A stretch of 64,000 nucleotides of DNA. It comes from Tetragonia tetragonoides. Taxonomy: Eukaryota > Streptophyta > Magnoliopsida > Caryophyllales > Aizoaceae. Of this stretch, positions 59,301-62,869 are shown in pieces. The notes beneath the pieces were generated by a model. The model was given only the letters and a program-made list of their open reading frames with translations. It was not told the origin of the DNA and did no database searches. Position 1 is the stretch's first letter, and each line of letters opens with the position of its first letter. The stretch lies in assembly GCA_038025085.1 (NCBI GenBank), contig CM076149.1, positions 28,863,501 through 28,927,500 of the forward strand. The letters run 5' to 3'. A program made the position numbers and the translations under genes.

Positions 59301-62300
59301 CCCTAGTGCTTTAGAAGTGCAATTGATGATACATATCTTCATTTAGGTGTTCCTCAATCAAACTAGGATCAGCAAATAAACAGGGACAATAACTACATTG
59401 GATAATAGCTTACAACATTAGTCGGATAAAGGGGCTTCCAATCAGGAAGTCAAGTATGTAACATTTGAATTGTCTTTTTAAGGGGCATCCACATTGCTAA
59501 AGACTCTTAAAACCCTTAAGACTTGCCACATCGTCTTTTCACTTTCTTTTTGGTTCTTAAGATTCACAGTAAGTCTCTTCAGATTTGTCACACCATTGCT
59601 TAAAAGGCTCTTCAAACTCTATCTCTTCATCATTTCACCTACTTTTTTTTGTCTGCAGGTCCCACCAGTAGTTTTTGTTTGAGTCTTAAAGGGAGTCTTG
59701 AATCTTCAAGACTCCCTGTTTTTTGGTTCACCCCAATGGTTTTAAGACTTTCCAGAATCTCAAGACTCACATAATTTAAGACTCTCAAGACTAGCATTGT
59801 GGATGCCCTAAGGATTCTTTGAACAGTGTGGAATGCGCTCAAAATGGCTGATGGTTCATAGGTCAATCGTTATTCCTACCAAAATCGGGAGTTGCGGTGC
59901 AATGCAATCGCGGTACGAATCTCGGTATTGGTCGTGATTTGGGTAACAGTATGGACGGCGCATAAATGGACTTCTGCGGGTGACACGAACTGGGTTGCAG
60001 CTTGAACTTTTGTACCGGTCGTGTATTAGCCATATCAGTCATGTATTGGCTTTATCGAACACCCCTTGACGTACGGGGAAATCGCTTATTGACAACCACA
60101 AAAGATATACATTGCGGTGGATATGTCGCTTATCGCGAAGGGTTTTGAATCTTTAATGTTTAGATTGGCTTTTTTAGGCTTCCAAGTTGGTAAAGCAAGT
60201 CCTATAATGAATTTGAATTCAAGGCCAATTGTTCGTCCAAAATTGAGCTGCATGACTAGATAAAAAATATGGATTGAGCCCAAGAATATCTCGTTGGTGG
60301 GTAAGTGGTTGTAGTACTTTCGTTTGGAACCTGAGTCCCTGGGGCACTTAGTGATTATAAGCAAGTACAGTCTTCAACCGAGTTGGTTGGACGCCCATGC
60401 CTCCTTTTCTAGTTTCCCATGCTTTAAAACGGGTGTTCCTCCCTAATGTCCAACATCATTGTGGGTTTTGTAATTAGTTGCTCCTTTGATTGCTTCTTAT
60501 TCTCTTATTGTGTATTTATTCTTGATATGGCTTGTTTTTGGTGGGGAAAGTTGTTTGGCTTTGTGAGGGAGCAATGGGTTTTTCCTGCAAATGTGATGGA
60601 GATGTTTCAAGTGCGCTTTTTGTCTTTTGGGAGGGATAGGGAGATGAAGATTCTGGGGTGTAGTGATGTTTATGCTATTCTCTGGTGCTTCTGGTTAGAG
60701 AGGAATGCCAGATAGGCTCCTTACCACCTGAGCTACTGTGGGATACGGTGCTTTCCGGAGTTATTTGATTGTAGAGGTCCAGTGTATTGGCTTAATCAGT
60801 TGTAATCTCTTAAGGAGGACAACTTGTCCTCTGCTACTGCTTTGACAGTCTTATTGATACAAATTTCTTTTAAAAGAAATTACTTATTCTTGATTAATAA
60901 AGTTTTTCTGTTATCTTAATATGGACTGAGCCCACGGTGCTGCATTTCGCGTTTCTAGACAACTTAAGTCCTTGGAAATTGAAGGCCCTTTTCTGCCTAA
61001 TCTGCAGCTGCGTGGCCTGTCACCAGTATTTTGTTTCCTATGTCTAACTTATACATTTTATTCCAGAATTATGTTTGGCATCTTTTCCAAGTATCTCTTG
61101 CAAAATATGTCTTTTTCTCCTGACTTCCAGATTGAGAACCAGGATAAATGCTTTGTTTTGGTGGTGAAAAAAATGTCATTGTAACGTTTTGCTTTGGTTA
61201 GTACCATTGGCTAACGATTTGTATTTCTTCTTGTGAACAGGATGCTTGGCCTGTGATTGAGGCTGAAAAGGCACTTCGAAAATGTATATGTGCTTTTAAA
61301 GAGGTATACATTTTTCCTAGTGGTGCAACTTTTTGTTTTCTTCTCTTATCCTTTTTTTCCTCTGTTGAGGGGGATGACAGATATAGGAATTATACAATGG
61401 ATAATCGGATATGAAGAATGAACTCCGAATGTTATGGAATGCACATTCTCTAGTATTCTGTTTTGAGAAAAGCAAGTTGGATATATCCACCTCAACTTAT
61501 TGCAGTGTGGCTTGTGTGCTGTCTCAGTTTGAGACTTGTCCAGTTGTCTAGCCAAACTTTTTTTGTATTAATCCTATGGTAGAACCATCTATGTAAAGAT
61601 GAGCGTGACGCCAATCTCTGGCCCAGGAAGCACCGGCGTATACCATTTGAATGAATGTGGTCATGGTGCATTTGGATCTTGACTTCAAGTTCCTGGAAAG
61701 ATTCACATGACAGCCCTCTTTACTATCTGCACTCCTTAGAAACAGGAATCAGGATTGAATGACCAATAATGGGACTTATAAGATCTCATCATCCAACGCA
61801 ACACACCGCATCACTATCCATGACTCAGATTATATCGTACTTTGAATATATGGTTGAGATTGAATGCAACCCTTGCTCAGTCCCTTCTTGATGGTTTCAT
61901 CTGACATAGATTTGCGAACACTGGTGGCGAGAAATAATTAAGTTATAGTTCCAGTATTGCCAGCCATGAATATTGAGGATCAAGCCCATTTTTCATTTTT
62001 CTGAAAGGAAAGTGTTCAGCTTGTTAATTACTTGTTCAGGGGCTTCAGTAGTCCTTACATTGTCATGCAGTGTTGTTGCTTGTCCTTTTCATCTGCATTG
62101 TCTTAAAGTGGCATAACTTTTTATTACCAAGCCTGAGTTTTTCGTTCAATTTGCAGTATGGAGCTAACACTCCAGCATCTACTTCCATAGAAGTCAAGAG
62201 CGAGTATCTCTCATGCTTGAAGCAACTGGTGAACTTAATTACTGATACTATGACAAAGAATGCAGAGCAACATCAGAGAGGAGAAGTGGAAAACCTGAAG

Positions 62301-62357
62301 AATGAAATCAAGCATTTTGAAGCTGAAATTTCTTCTAGTTCGAAACGTAAAATGTAA
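14981..62357 (+). CDS. TPR protein, kinesin-light-chain/nephrocystin-3-like; 17 coding exons over 47 kb
   Basis: Coding exons: 14981-15083, 24608-24837, 24994-25098, 27426-27526, 29625-29703, 31368-31379, 31531-31596, 42119-42187, 42791-42847, 44200-44280, 52084-52181, 52267-52312, 56011-56138, 57601-57700, 58285-58347, 61241-61303, 62157-62357. All introns are GT-AG and phases agree throughout, giving 533 residues and a TAA stop. Residues 1-34 resemble an organellar presequence. Residues about 40-59 form a hydrophobic segment (FRIVLSIALLMGASYAPVF). Residues about 95-345 hold TPR units such as GRDFFMQGKLKEAEKFF, CNNLAELYRVQKAYDKAEPLY, FHNLGQFYIAQRKLEEAR and FHLGTVLYLDGNMKDAEVLF. The C-terminus is charged and coiled-coil-like. 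TPRs bind proteins; the partner is unknown. It resembles plant KLC-related TPR proteins (I think of Arabidopsis At5g53080; untested). Exon 1 is the least certain. Confidence 0.85.
15084..15609 (+). other. TPR intron 1, proximal part
   Basis: AT-rich intron sequence between exon 1 and the first L1. It ends with a short GCAATGCAAC-type direct repeat at about 15601-15625. No other feature is seen. Confidence 0.5.
17686..18407 (+). mobile_element. 5'-truncated L1 nested in the older L1, with 18-bp TSD
   Basis: The plus-strand insert encodes the zf-RVT tail of ORF2 (about 190 residues, ending TLVQRQWRDL then TAG). It continues through the family 3' UTR (hairpin GAGGATACCTTATCCTC at 18335-18351, AATAAAATTTTC, CTTTATCTAAA) into an A-rich tail. 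The host sequence aacaatcctgataaaacg is repeated perfectly at 17668-17685 and 18408-18425. This is a standard target-primed insertion; the 18-bp identity suggests it is fairly young. The reading frame of the fragment is open throughout. Confidence 0.95.
18892..18971. repeat. 40-bp tandem duplication inside L1 ORF2
   Basis: Two adjacent copies of a 40-base unit beginning gaatttcactcttctttact, starting at 18892 and 18932 and nearly identical. The duplication shifts the ORF2 frame in this copy. Confidence 0.9.
20757..21020 (+). mobile_element. L1 3' fragment (zf-RVT tail), second subfamily
   Basis: Plus-strand translation gives AILWCRWLERNAKTF and LLWDSVTYLASMWAKAGGAYRSYS, ending WHNLL and TAA. 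A short 3' UTR follows, with the hairpin AGGACGGCCTGTCCT (20957-20971) and TATCAGAAAAATAAAG. It differs from the neighbouring L1s in sequence and tail, so it represents a related subfamily. It abuts the 5' end of the minus-strand L1 head to head. Confidence 0.8.
21021..21879 (+). other. TPR intron 1, unannotated stretch
   Basis: AT-rich intron sequence. I see no exon with coding similarity to TPR proteins and no recognisable element. Confidence 0.5.
21880..22103 (+). mobile_element. L1 zf-RVT fragment
   Basis: Plus-strand text LLWRNAVFAITWCLWLERNAWVFMEM and YKVTYQVSLWARAYGAFKYY matches the last 60 residues of L1 ORF2. It is cut at its 3' end by the MITE that begins at 22104, so no 3' UTR or poly(A) remains. 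Confidence 0.75.
22104..22804. mobile_element. Left part of a TA-flanked MITE, GT-rich interior
   Basis: Starts CTCCCTCCGT after a TA (22102-22103), with TCCCACGTTTACGTTCCC nearby. The right end of a similar element occurs in the same orientation at 23826 (CTCCCTCTGTCCCGTGTTTATGTTCCC), that is, inverted relative to where it should be. The interior at about 22430-22800 is GT/GGGTGG-rich low-complexity sequence, and the Pro/His-rich minus-strand frame there is an artefact. The LTR element begins exactly where this sequence stops. CTCCCTCCGT termini with a TA duplication fit the Stowaway/Mariner-type MITE class. Confidence 0.6.
22805..23051 (+). mobile_element. LTR (5') of an LTR retroelement
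   Basis: 247 bp beginning TGTTGAATTATGC and ending CCCAACA, with an AATAAATAAAG poly(A)-type motif near 23005. A primer-binding site lies 3 bases downstream. A reverse-oriented near-copy lies at 24020-24272, about nine-tenths identical by eye. The five bases before it (gttgc, 22800-22804) have their reverse complement (gcaac) beside the other LTR. Confidence 0.85.
23055..23066 (+). other. Primer-binding site (tRNA-iMet type)
   Basis: TGGTATCAGAGC, the standard plant retrotransposon primer-binding sequence complementary to the initiator methionine tRNA 3' end. It is placed just after the LTR and fixes the LTR as 5' and plus-strand. Confidence 0.9.
23150..23404 (+). repeat. Array of covarying hairpins with AGAAGTG loop in retroelement leader
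   Basis: Starting 84 bases after the primer-binding site, the sense strand carries repeated stem-loops with the same 7-nt loop AGAAGTG. They are at 23150-23170 and 23184-23204 (stem GTTGATG/CATCAAC), 23207-23227 (GTGGACG/CGTCTAC, one G-U), 23241-23260 (TTGATG/CATCAA), 23270-23288 (TAGGAG/CTCCTA, loop AGAAATG), 23367-23383 (TGAAG/CTTCA) and 23392-23404 (GAG/CTC). Degenerate forms lie at 23299-23317 and 23345-23360. Spacing is uneven (22 to 46 bases), so this is not a simple tandem repeat. Stems differ but remain paired, which points to selection on RNA structure. I know no named element of this kind; the function is unknown. Confidence 0.8.
23405..23825 (+). other. TPR intron 1, stretch between LTR leader and inverted MITE end
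   Basis: AT-rich sequence without recognisable coding or element structure. The internal region of the LTR element (gag-pol) is absent, so the break that truncated it lies at or near 23405-23420. Confidence 0.5.
23826..24019. mobile_element. Right part of the TA-flanked MITE, inverted
   Basis: Begins CTCCCTCTGTCCCGTGTTTATG after TA (23824-23825) and runs through a CCACC-rich stretch to gcaac at 24015-24019, where the inverted LTR starts. The CCACC-rich part mirrors the GGTGG-rich part of 22430-22800. I read it as the missing right half of that MITE, turned around together with the LTR. Confidence 0.55.
24020..24272 (-). mobile_element. Inverted LTR copy
   Basis: 253 bp, reverse complement of the LTR at 22805-23051 with scattered differences (TGTTGGGAAATGG at its left end, CATAATTCAACA at its right end). 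The flanks do not form a direct duplication (gcaac versus cacct), so it is not an ordinary solo LTR in place. No polypurine tract is next to it. Confidence 0.85.
24273..24607 (+). other. End of TPR intron 1
   Basis: Contains an open frame at 24306-24611 that I judge intronic. The pyrimidine-rich stretch ending TATCTTTGAAAAG at 24607 is the acceptor for exon 2. Confidence 0.5.
25340..25690 (-). mobile_element. L1 zf-RVT fragment, minus strand
   Basis: Minus-strand text FWVVFWCLWLERNSHSLNWV and WDRAVKFASLWANAAGVFKGVTL is the C-terminus of L1 ORF2. The upstream part is cut and the 3' UTR is not evident. It lies antisense in TPR intron 3. Confidence 0.8.
26017..26052 (+). repeat. (CCA)n microsatellite
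   Basis: About twelve CCA/ACC units in a pyrimidine-rich region of intron 3. Confidence 0.85.
26267..26629. mobile_element. hAT-like MITE (363 bp)
   Basis: Ends are CAGGGTTGCCAAATT on the left and, read from the right, CAGGGTTACCAATTT, 13 of 15 alike; both start CAGGG as hAT elements do. The flanking 8-mers ggttggat (26259-26266) and ggttggac (26630-26637) match at 7 of 8 positions, the hAT duplication length. GTTCGC-rich subterminal repeats occur at both ends. No transposase is encoded. Confidence 0.8.
27527..28264 (+). other. TPR intron 4, first part
   Basis: AT-rich intron sequence after the exon 4 donor GTAGGG. No element or gene is recognised before the L1 remnant. Confidence 0.5.
28265..29430 (+). 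mobile_element. Degenerate L1 (RT to 3' UTR), plus strand
   Basis: Broken-frame text includes LVEGFSIG, a degraded LQ-FADD region, VISGMKVNLSNCSLAA and RIEKFMRGCLWSGADGDKKDHLVNWDRVCRPK. Segments are out of order: an ORF2 zf-RVT-like piece (WKGESTGVFLCK) precedes a repeated RIEKFMRG segment, so it is a rearranged remnant. The 3' end keeps the family hairpin as AAGGATGTCATCCTC (29377-29391) and an A-rich tail near 29430. It occupies much of TPR intron 4. Confidence 0.7.
29931..30163 (+). mobile_element. Severely 5'-truncated L1 with perfect 18-bp TSD
   Basis: 233 bp encoding only the last 40 or so ORF2 residues (WDHVVYLASLWAKAEWVF, ending QRHWRDL and TAG). The 3' UTR follows, with hairpin GAGGATACCTTATCCTC at 30085-30101, and a tail AAAATAAATAAATAAA. 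The target attatgtatcaatattga is repeated exactly at 29913-29930 and 30164-30181. It lies in TPR intron 5. Confidence 0.95.
30260..30345 (-). mobile_element. RTE-family 3' tail fragment, minus strand
   Basis: The reverse complement reads GGTAAGGCTATACAGATC, TGACCTCCTCCCAGATCC, the conserved 3' block of plant RTE LINEs and SINEs sharing their tail. It matches the ends of the 4.0-8.8 kb element and the fragment at 58000-58140. Confidence 0.6.
30430..30850 (-). mobile_element. LINE fragment with RNase H domain, minus strand
   Basis: Minus-strand frames read WGIIRDPEGGIKGVLVVDFG, STDSNHAALKGIF, IDCDSINAVNWIKDRSK-like text, and further on EQNADDDVLAKKGV. This is the plant retroelement RNase H (RVT_3-type) fold. 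The L1 copies elsewhere in this window end in zf-RVT without RNase H, so this comes from a different LINE family. It is interrupted by stops. Confidence 0.65.
31276..31310 (+). repeat. (AAT)n microsatellite
   Basis: Run of about eight AAT/ATA units 60 bases upstream of the 12-nt exon in TPR intron 5. Confidence 0.85.
31368..31379 (+). CDS. TPR gene exon 6: 12-nt microexon
   Basis: CGGGCTTTGAAG (Arg-Ala-Leu-Lys), between an acceptor GGAGCAG ending at 31367 and a donor GTAAAT at 31380. It completes the helix-end motif YE-RALK-IKG that continues the TPR from exon 5 (ARVHYE) to exon 7 (IKGCVLGHGH). Both neighbours are phase 0 here, so skipping it would remove four residues without a frameshift. 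Its inclusion rests on the family pattern YERALKI, not on RNA data. Confidence 0.75.
32087..32112 (-). mobile_element. 3' tail of the older L1, separated by the nested insertion
   Basis: TTTTTTTTTAGATAAGAG and AAAATTTT are the poly(A) tail and last 3' UTR bases (minus strand) of the L1 that continues at 37503. The last 19 bases (32094-32112) recur at 37503-37521 as the target duplication of the inserted L1. Confidence 0.85.
32213..35842 (-). pseudogene. L1 ORF2 (endonuclease, RT, zf-RVT), one in-frame stop
   Basis: 1210 codons in a single frame from ATG at 35842. The endonuclease (residues 1-230) shows SWNVNGLG, QETKV (35-39), YGPCG (109), GGDFNV (138), SRIDRF (193) and SDHFP (221). The RT has FITLVPKKGRSIKVRDFRPIS, SAFVEGRQIIDAAL, KLDFEKAYDRVSW and FADDTILF (about 680). 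The C-terminus has IWKSKVPLKVRAFVWTLVLGKVN and a CVMC...CLHLFVLC zinc-binding pattern. The only break is at 33935: where relatives read GLRQGDPLSPFLF, this copy reads G-stop-SPSPFLF. That is an in-frame loss of about 12 nt that also makes a TGA and removes the RQGDP motif of the RT. Otherwise the frame is open. Its product would perform target-primed reverse transcription. Confidence 0.92.
35839..37444 (-). pseudogene. L1 ORF1 (gag-like), one frameshift, ATGA overlap with ORF2
   Basis: Two overlapping minus-strand frames, 37444-36572 and 36675-35839, together give about 530 codons with one frame change near 36570-36680. The first part is Gly/Ala/Glu/Val-rich and includes RVQQAGKGEGPVSGEG. The second has acidic runs (LDDDDEDDLLGSMEGDDD) and a basic end, PPSRRNRVGIRELRGL then NYGEG. 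No CCHC zinc knuckle is visible. The same C-terminal pattern recurs at 48890-48950 in the ORF1-only element. The ORF1 TGA overlaps the ORF2 ATG as ATGA (35839-35842), suggesting stop-restart translation of ORF2. The true start is uncertain; ATG 37444 is simply the first in the open frame. Confidence 0.75.
37503..41790 (-). mobile_element. Older, 5'-truncated L1 (host of the nested copy)
   Basis: The minus strand carries ORF2 from the ATG near 41739 (the endonuclease with VMFQETKVEVVDSFF) through RT (FELEEIKAAVFGMDREKSPGP, QFADDTILL) and zf-RVT to the 3' UTR. The 3' UTR has hairpin GAGGATACCTTATCCTC, reverse of 37554-37570. The ORF1-stop/ORF2-start overlap ATGA is kept, but ORF1 itself is cut at about 41790. 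Many stops and frame changes make it inactive, and a plus-strand L1 piece (40445-41160) replaces part of the endonuclease region. Confidence 0.88.
40445..41160 (+). mobile_element. Plus-strand L1 segment embedded in the minus-strand L1
   Basis: Reads SWDLHLR-like text, RDDSRTW, STGVFS, IWKSKVPLKVRAFVWTLVLGKVNTDDML, MLWGRLAGGEPFAGPATVGQF and CLAILWCVWLERNSRIFSAS, then VWDHIVYLASLWAKAAG, and stops at about 41160. It has no stop codon region, 3' UTR or poly(A). It is therefore not a normal insertion; inversion or template switching is more likely. No flanking duplication was found. Confidence 0.75.
42188..42790 (+). other. TPR intron 8
   Basis: Intron with a GTGCTT donor and TGTGCAG acceptor. 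AT-rich; no element recognised. Confidence 0.7.
42981..43174 (+). mobile_element. 194-bp L1 tail insertion with perfect 20-bp TSD
   Basis: Encodes only the last 30 ORF2 residues (YLASLWAKAAGAFKGVPLTV, then IQRHWRDL). The 3' UTR follows, with hairpin GAGGATACCTTATCCTC (43103-43119) and a poly(A) tail. A 20-bp AT-rich target (aatattttaa, then ataaagagaa) is repeated exactly at 42961-42980 and 43175-43194. The tail closely matches that of the 5.4-kb L1, so it belongs to the same subfamily. It lies in TPR intron 9. Confidence 0.95.
43215..43720 (-). mobile_element. Degenerate L1 zf-RVT remnant, minus strand
   Basis: Minus-strand text in broken frames resembles the CVFGWKRDARLFW-type end of ORF2; bases such as tcagccaaagacacacaaag and cagaaaacgcagctgcaag align with the corresponding antisense region of the L1 at 25490-25600. 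It is heavily decayed, so limits and class are tentative. The remaining intron 9 sequence (43720-44199) shows nothing. Confidence 0.5.
44500..44810. repeat. CGGTCATATATCGG-type interspersed repeat
   Basis: A cluster of short imperfect units built from GGTCGTACCGGTCATATATCGG-like text (as GGTCGTACCGG and CGGTCATATATCGG), followed by GAAAACCCCGTTATATAACGG. A related, more diverged copy lies at 59870-60085 (GTACCGGTCGTGTATTAGCC, GTCATGTATTGG). It is CpG-rich against AT-rich flanks. Class unknown; no terminal repeats or duplication could be defined. Confidence 0.6.
45123..46876 (+). mobile_element. L1 (RT C-terminus to poly(A)), plus strand, with rearranged 5' end
   Basis: ORF2 text runs LLQVFEVVSGMKINLSKCSLA, QWPLTYLGVPLGGNPRTAAF, YLSLFRIPVSVANRIERIM, then zf-RVT (IWKSKVPLKVRAFVWTLVLG, MMCRHSGEDSLHLFVLCDF), ending RHWRDV and TAG at 46785. 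The 3' UTR with GAGGATGCCTTATCCTC (46805-46821) and a poly(A) tail follow. A frame change near 46050-46200 breaks it. At 45123-45190 a short zf-RVT segment (GGRVNTYEIVQRQRPGW) precedes RT sequence, out of normal order, so the 5' end is rearranged. It lies in TPR intron 10. Confidence 0.88.
46885..47297 (+). mobile_element. Ty1/Copia relic, RT region (left part)
   Basis: Open text ILGMKITRDRSKKLLWLSQE, RYIEKVLERFNLHKAKPV, SSTVGSLMYAMVCTRLDIA is the C-terminal part of a Copia reverse transcriptase. It continues in broken frame into the linker and is cut by the L1 derivative at 47298. The rest of the element resumes at 49079. Confidence 0.88.
47298..49078 (+). mobile_element. ORF1-only L1 derivative (HAL1-like) inserted in Copia
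   Basis: 1781 bp with an ORF1-like frame (47387-48385) continued in another frame (48424-48843) and in broken frame to about 48970. It then passes directly to an L1-type 3' end (TTGTATTCTTTCC, CAATAAAATCTTTTTCTTAT, CTAAAAAAAC). No endonuclease or RT is present. The C-terminal text SRKKRGSRELQKSSINYDGR parallels SRRNRVGIRELRGL then NYGEG of the full-length L1 ORF1, supporting the assignment. Flanks acccaaagatgctt (47284-47297) and accaaaagatgctt (49079-49092) form a 14-bp duplication with one mismatch. It would depend on another L1 for enzymes. Confidence 0.75.
49079..49640 (+). mobile_element. Ty1/Copia relic, RNase H region and 3' polypurine tract (right part)
   Basis: Text GYVTTFAGENISWQSKLQKC, VALSTTEAENIAVTEASKEMLWLK is the Copia RNase H domain, followed by decayed sequence and GTGAAGCCC. 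A polypurine tract (GGAAGGGGGAGATTG, about 49577-49591) precedes what should be the 3' LTR start (TTTGGGGTCCC), which is cut within about 50 bases. No 5' LTR, gag or integrase is present nearby. It is inactive. Confidence 0.85.
49680..50440 (+). mobile_element. L1 3' fragment (zf-RVT to poly(A)), plus strand
   Basis: Text EMEELVSLLSVLNF, DDSRTWTGDPSGVFSSKSF, IWKSKVPLKVRAFVWTLVLG, MCRHSGEDCLHLFVQCDF, CMALLWCIWLERNASE, ending LLQRHWRDV and TAG at 50351. The 3' UTR carries a weakened hairpin (GAGGATATCTTCTCCTC, 50367-50383) and an A-rich tail at about 50435. One frame change near 49960-50010. No clear target duplication. Confidence 0.88.
50497..50973 (+). repeat. Left arm of a large inverted repeat (LTR-like)
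   Basis: Starts TGAAGAAAATGGCAAGG and ends ATCTATTTAAA. It is complementary along nearly its whole length to 51053-51496 with scattered mismatches and short gaps. The arm shows no coding text. It starts with TG and its content (short AT-rich tracts, TGTAATCC motifs) is compatible with an LTR, but no primer-binding site was found beside it. Confidence 0.85.
51053..51496 (-). repeat. Right arm of the large inverted repeat
   Basis: Reverse complement of the left arm, from TTTAAATAGATGAGGA to CCTTGCCATTTTCTTCA. The spacer between arms is 79 bases (50974-51052). As part of a TPR intron transcript it would fold into a long, imperfect duplex. Confidence 0.85.
53330..53990. mobile_element. Highly degenerate L1 remnant with an internal orientation switch
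   Basis: From 53460 to 53880 the minus strand resembles the RT-to-linker part of the L1s (antisense gcatcctctcagaacaatat, aaatgaacttctagggactgg, cccttccacccatctgaacgc). From about 53890 the plus strand reads HLLQFVGDTIFFLEDD, a decayed version of the HLQFADDTILFLS motif. The two parts face opposite ways, so the remnant is rearranged. Limits are approximate. Confidence 0.5.
54205..54488 (+). mobile_element. 5'-truncated L1 with unusually long target duplication
   Basis: Encodes the ORF2 end: LVILRCIWLERNLRIFSASG then VWDHAVYLASLWAKATGAF, ending QLQWRDL and TAG. The 3' UTR has hairpin GAGGACTTCTTGTCCTC (54411-54427) and a poly(A) tail. The sequence from tataaatattgagcttgag to gataagtaatcgtg occurs at 54163-54204 and again at 54489-54537, the second copy having a 7-base internal duplication. 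A 42-49 bp repeat is long for L1, though the fit is clear. Confidence 0.85.
55480..55770 (+). mobile_element. Degenerate L1 RT remnant, plus strand
   Basis: Three-frame reading gives INSCIPLLPRKTNS, FRPICLS, ILTKVWEV and HVEGRQIFDAL, a decayed version of NSNFITLVPKKGRSIK, FRPISLV, ILTKVLSI and FVEGRQIIDAAL in the intact L1. Stops and frame changes are common. Confidence 0.6.
56139..57600 (+). other. TPR intron 13
   Basis: GT-AG intron (donor GTTTGT, acceptor ATGACAG). It has a (TC)n microsatellite at 56300-56347 and a less AT-rich segment at 56540-57440. That segment contains fragments such as KVPKGRVASIRIPDEENGKG and FGRFAGSRGWAAV that could be a decayed retroelement ORF1, but I cannot confirm this. 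Confidence 0.6.
56300..56347 (+). repeat. (TC)n microsatellite
   Basis: About 23 uninterrupted TC units in TPR intron 13. Confidence 0.95.
58000..58140 (+). mobile_element. RTE-family (or tail-sharing SINE) 3' fragment
   Basis: GGGTCGATCGGAAACAATTA is followed by GGGTAAGGCTACGTACAACC, GACCTCCCCTTACCC, CCTAGGCGGGAGTC and a terminal TTGATGTTGATG repeat. The same blocks end the RTE LINE at 8700-8826. The rest of the LINE is absent. It lies in TPR intron 14. Confidence 0.75.
58348..59481 (+). other. TPR intron 15, first part
   Basis: AT-rich intron sequence after the GTTAGT donor. No gene or element recognised. Confidence 0.5.
59482..59808. mobile_element. Harbinger-like MITE (327 bp) with TAA duplication
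   Basis: Left end GGGGCATCCACATTGCTA and right end (reverse complement) GGGCATCCACAATGCTA, followed inward by AAGACTCTTA-type repeats on both sides. TAA flanks at 59479-59481 and 59809-59811 match the 3-bp duplication of PIF/Harbinger elements. No coding capacity. It lies in TPR intron 15. Confidence 0.78.
59870..60085. repeat. Second, diverged copy of the CGGTCATAT-type repeat
   Basis: Contains GTACCGGTCGTGTATTAGCC, GTCATGTATTGG and GGTACGAATCTCGG-type units like those at 44500-44810, ending GACGTACGGGGAAATCGC. It is much decayed. Family unknown. Confidence 0.5.
60270..60925 (+). mobile_element. Degenerate L1 3' half, plus strand
   Basis: Broken-frame text PKNISLVGKWL, PESLGHLVIISKY and WLDAHASFSSFPCF matches the RT-zf-RVT linker of the L1s. 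It is followed by FVREQWVFPANVMEMFQVRF and AILWCFWLERNAR. The 3' end has hairpin GAGGACAACTTGTCCTC (60815-60831) and a TTGATTAATAAAG tail. It lies in TPR intron 15; the subfamily resembles the fragment at 20757-21020. Confidence 0.75.
61304..62156 (+). other. TPR intron 16
   Basis: GT-AG intron (donor GTATAC, acceptor TTTGCAG), AT-rich, with no recognisable element. Confidence 0.75.
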
Positions 62358-62461
62358 GAACAAGAGTGTCCTTTCTTGAACATACAGGAAGATAAAGCCA
62401 GTTTCTAAATGTTTATGGAAGCTCATCATGTCAAATATTTAGATTGATCATTGTTTGAAGT

Positions 62462-62605
62462 AGATGAGATCCCCTCAAATTGATTTGGTATAGTATTTGG
62501 TGCGGTAACCCACAATCACCAAAATAAAAAAATAAAAAGGTTTTTATATGTTTGTGAGTTACTATACCAATTACTACACCAAATTGATTGGAGGGGATCT
62601 CATCT
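62462..62605. mobile_element. Small MITE (144 bp) in the TPR gene 3' UTR
   Basis: Ends AGATGAGATCCCCTC on both sides, with complementarity continuing inward (AAATTGATTTGGTATAGTA versus CAATCAATTTGGTGTAGTA on the other strand). It begins 105 bases after the TPR stop codon. It contains AATAAA at 62523-62528 and 62531-62536, so it may supply the poly(A) signal. The target duplication is not clear and the superfamily is undetermined. Confidence 0.7.
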
Positions 62606-62825
62606 TTGTTTGAAAAGCCGAGTGTAAAACCGTCTCAATGTGAAATGATATCAGTTTTAACAGAAATATGAGTCCCTTCTTATAATCATTGATCCCTTAT
62701 TCTAGAAGAAGTGATCTTGGTCTTCTCCGTGACATGTTCTTGTGTAAGGTACATACTTTGTTTGCTTTTTTTCCCGTCATTTTTCACAATTCTCCTTTGT
62801 CCCTGGGAGTTCTGTTTTTTTTTTT

Positions 62826-62869
<44 letters not shown>

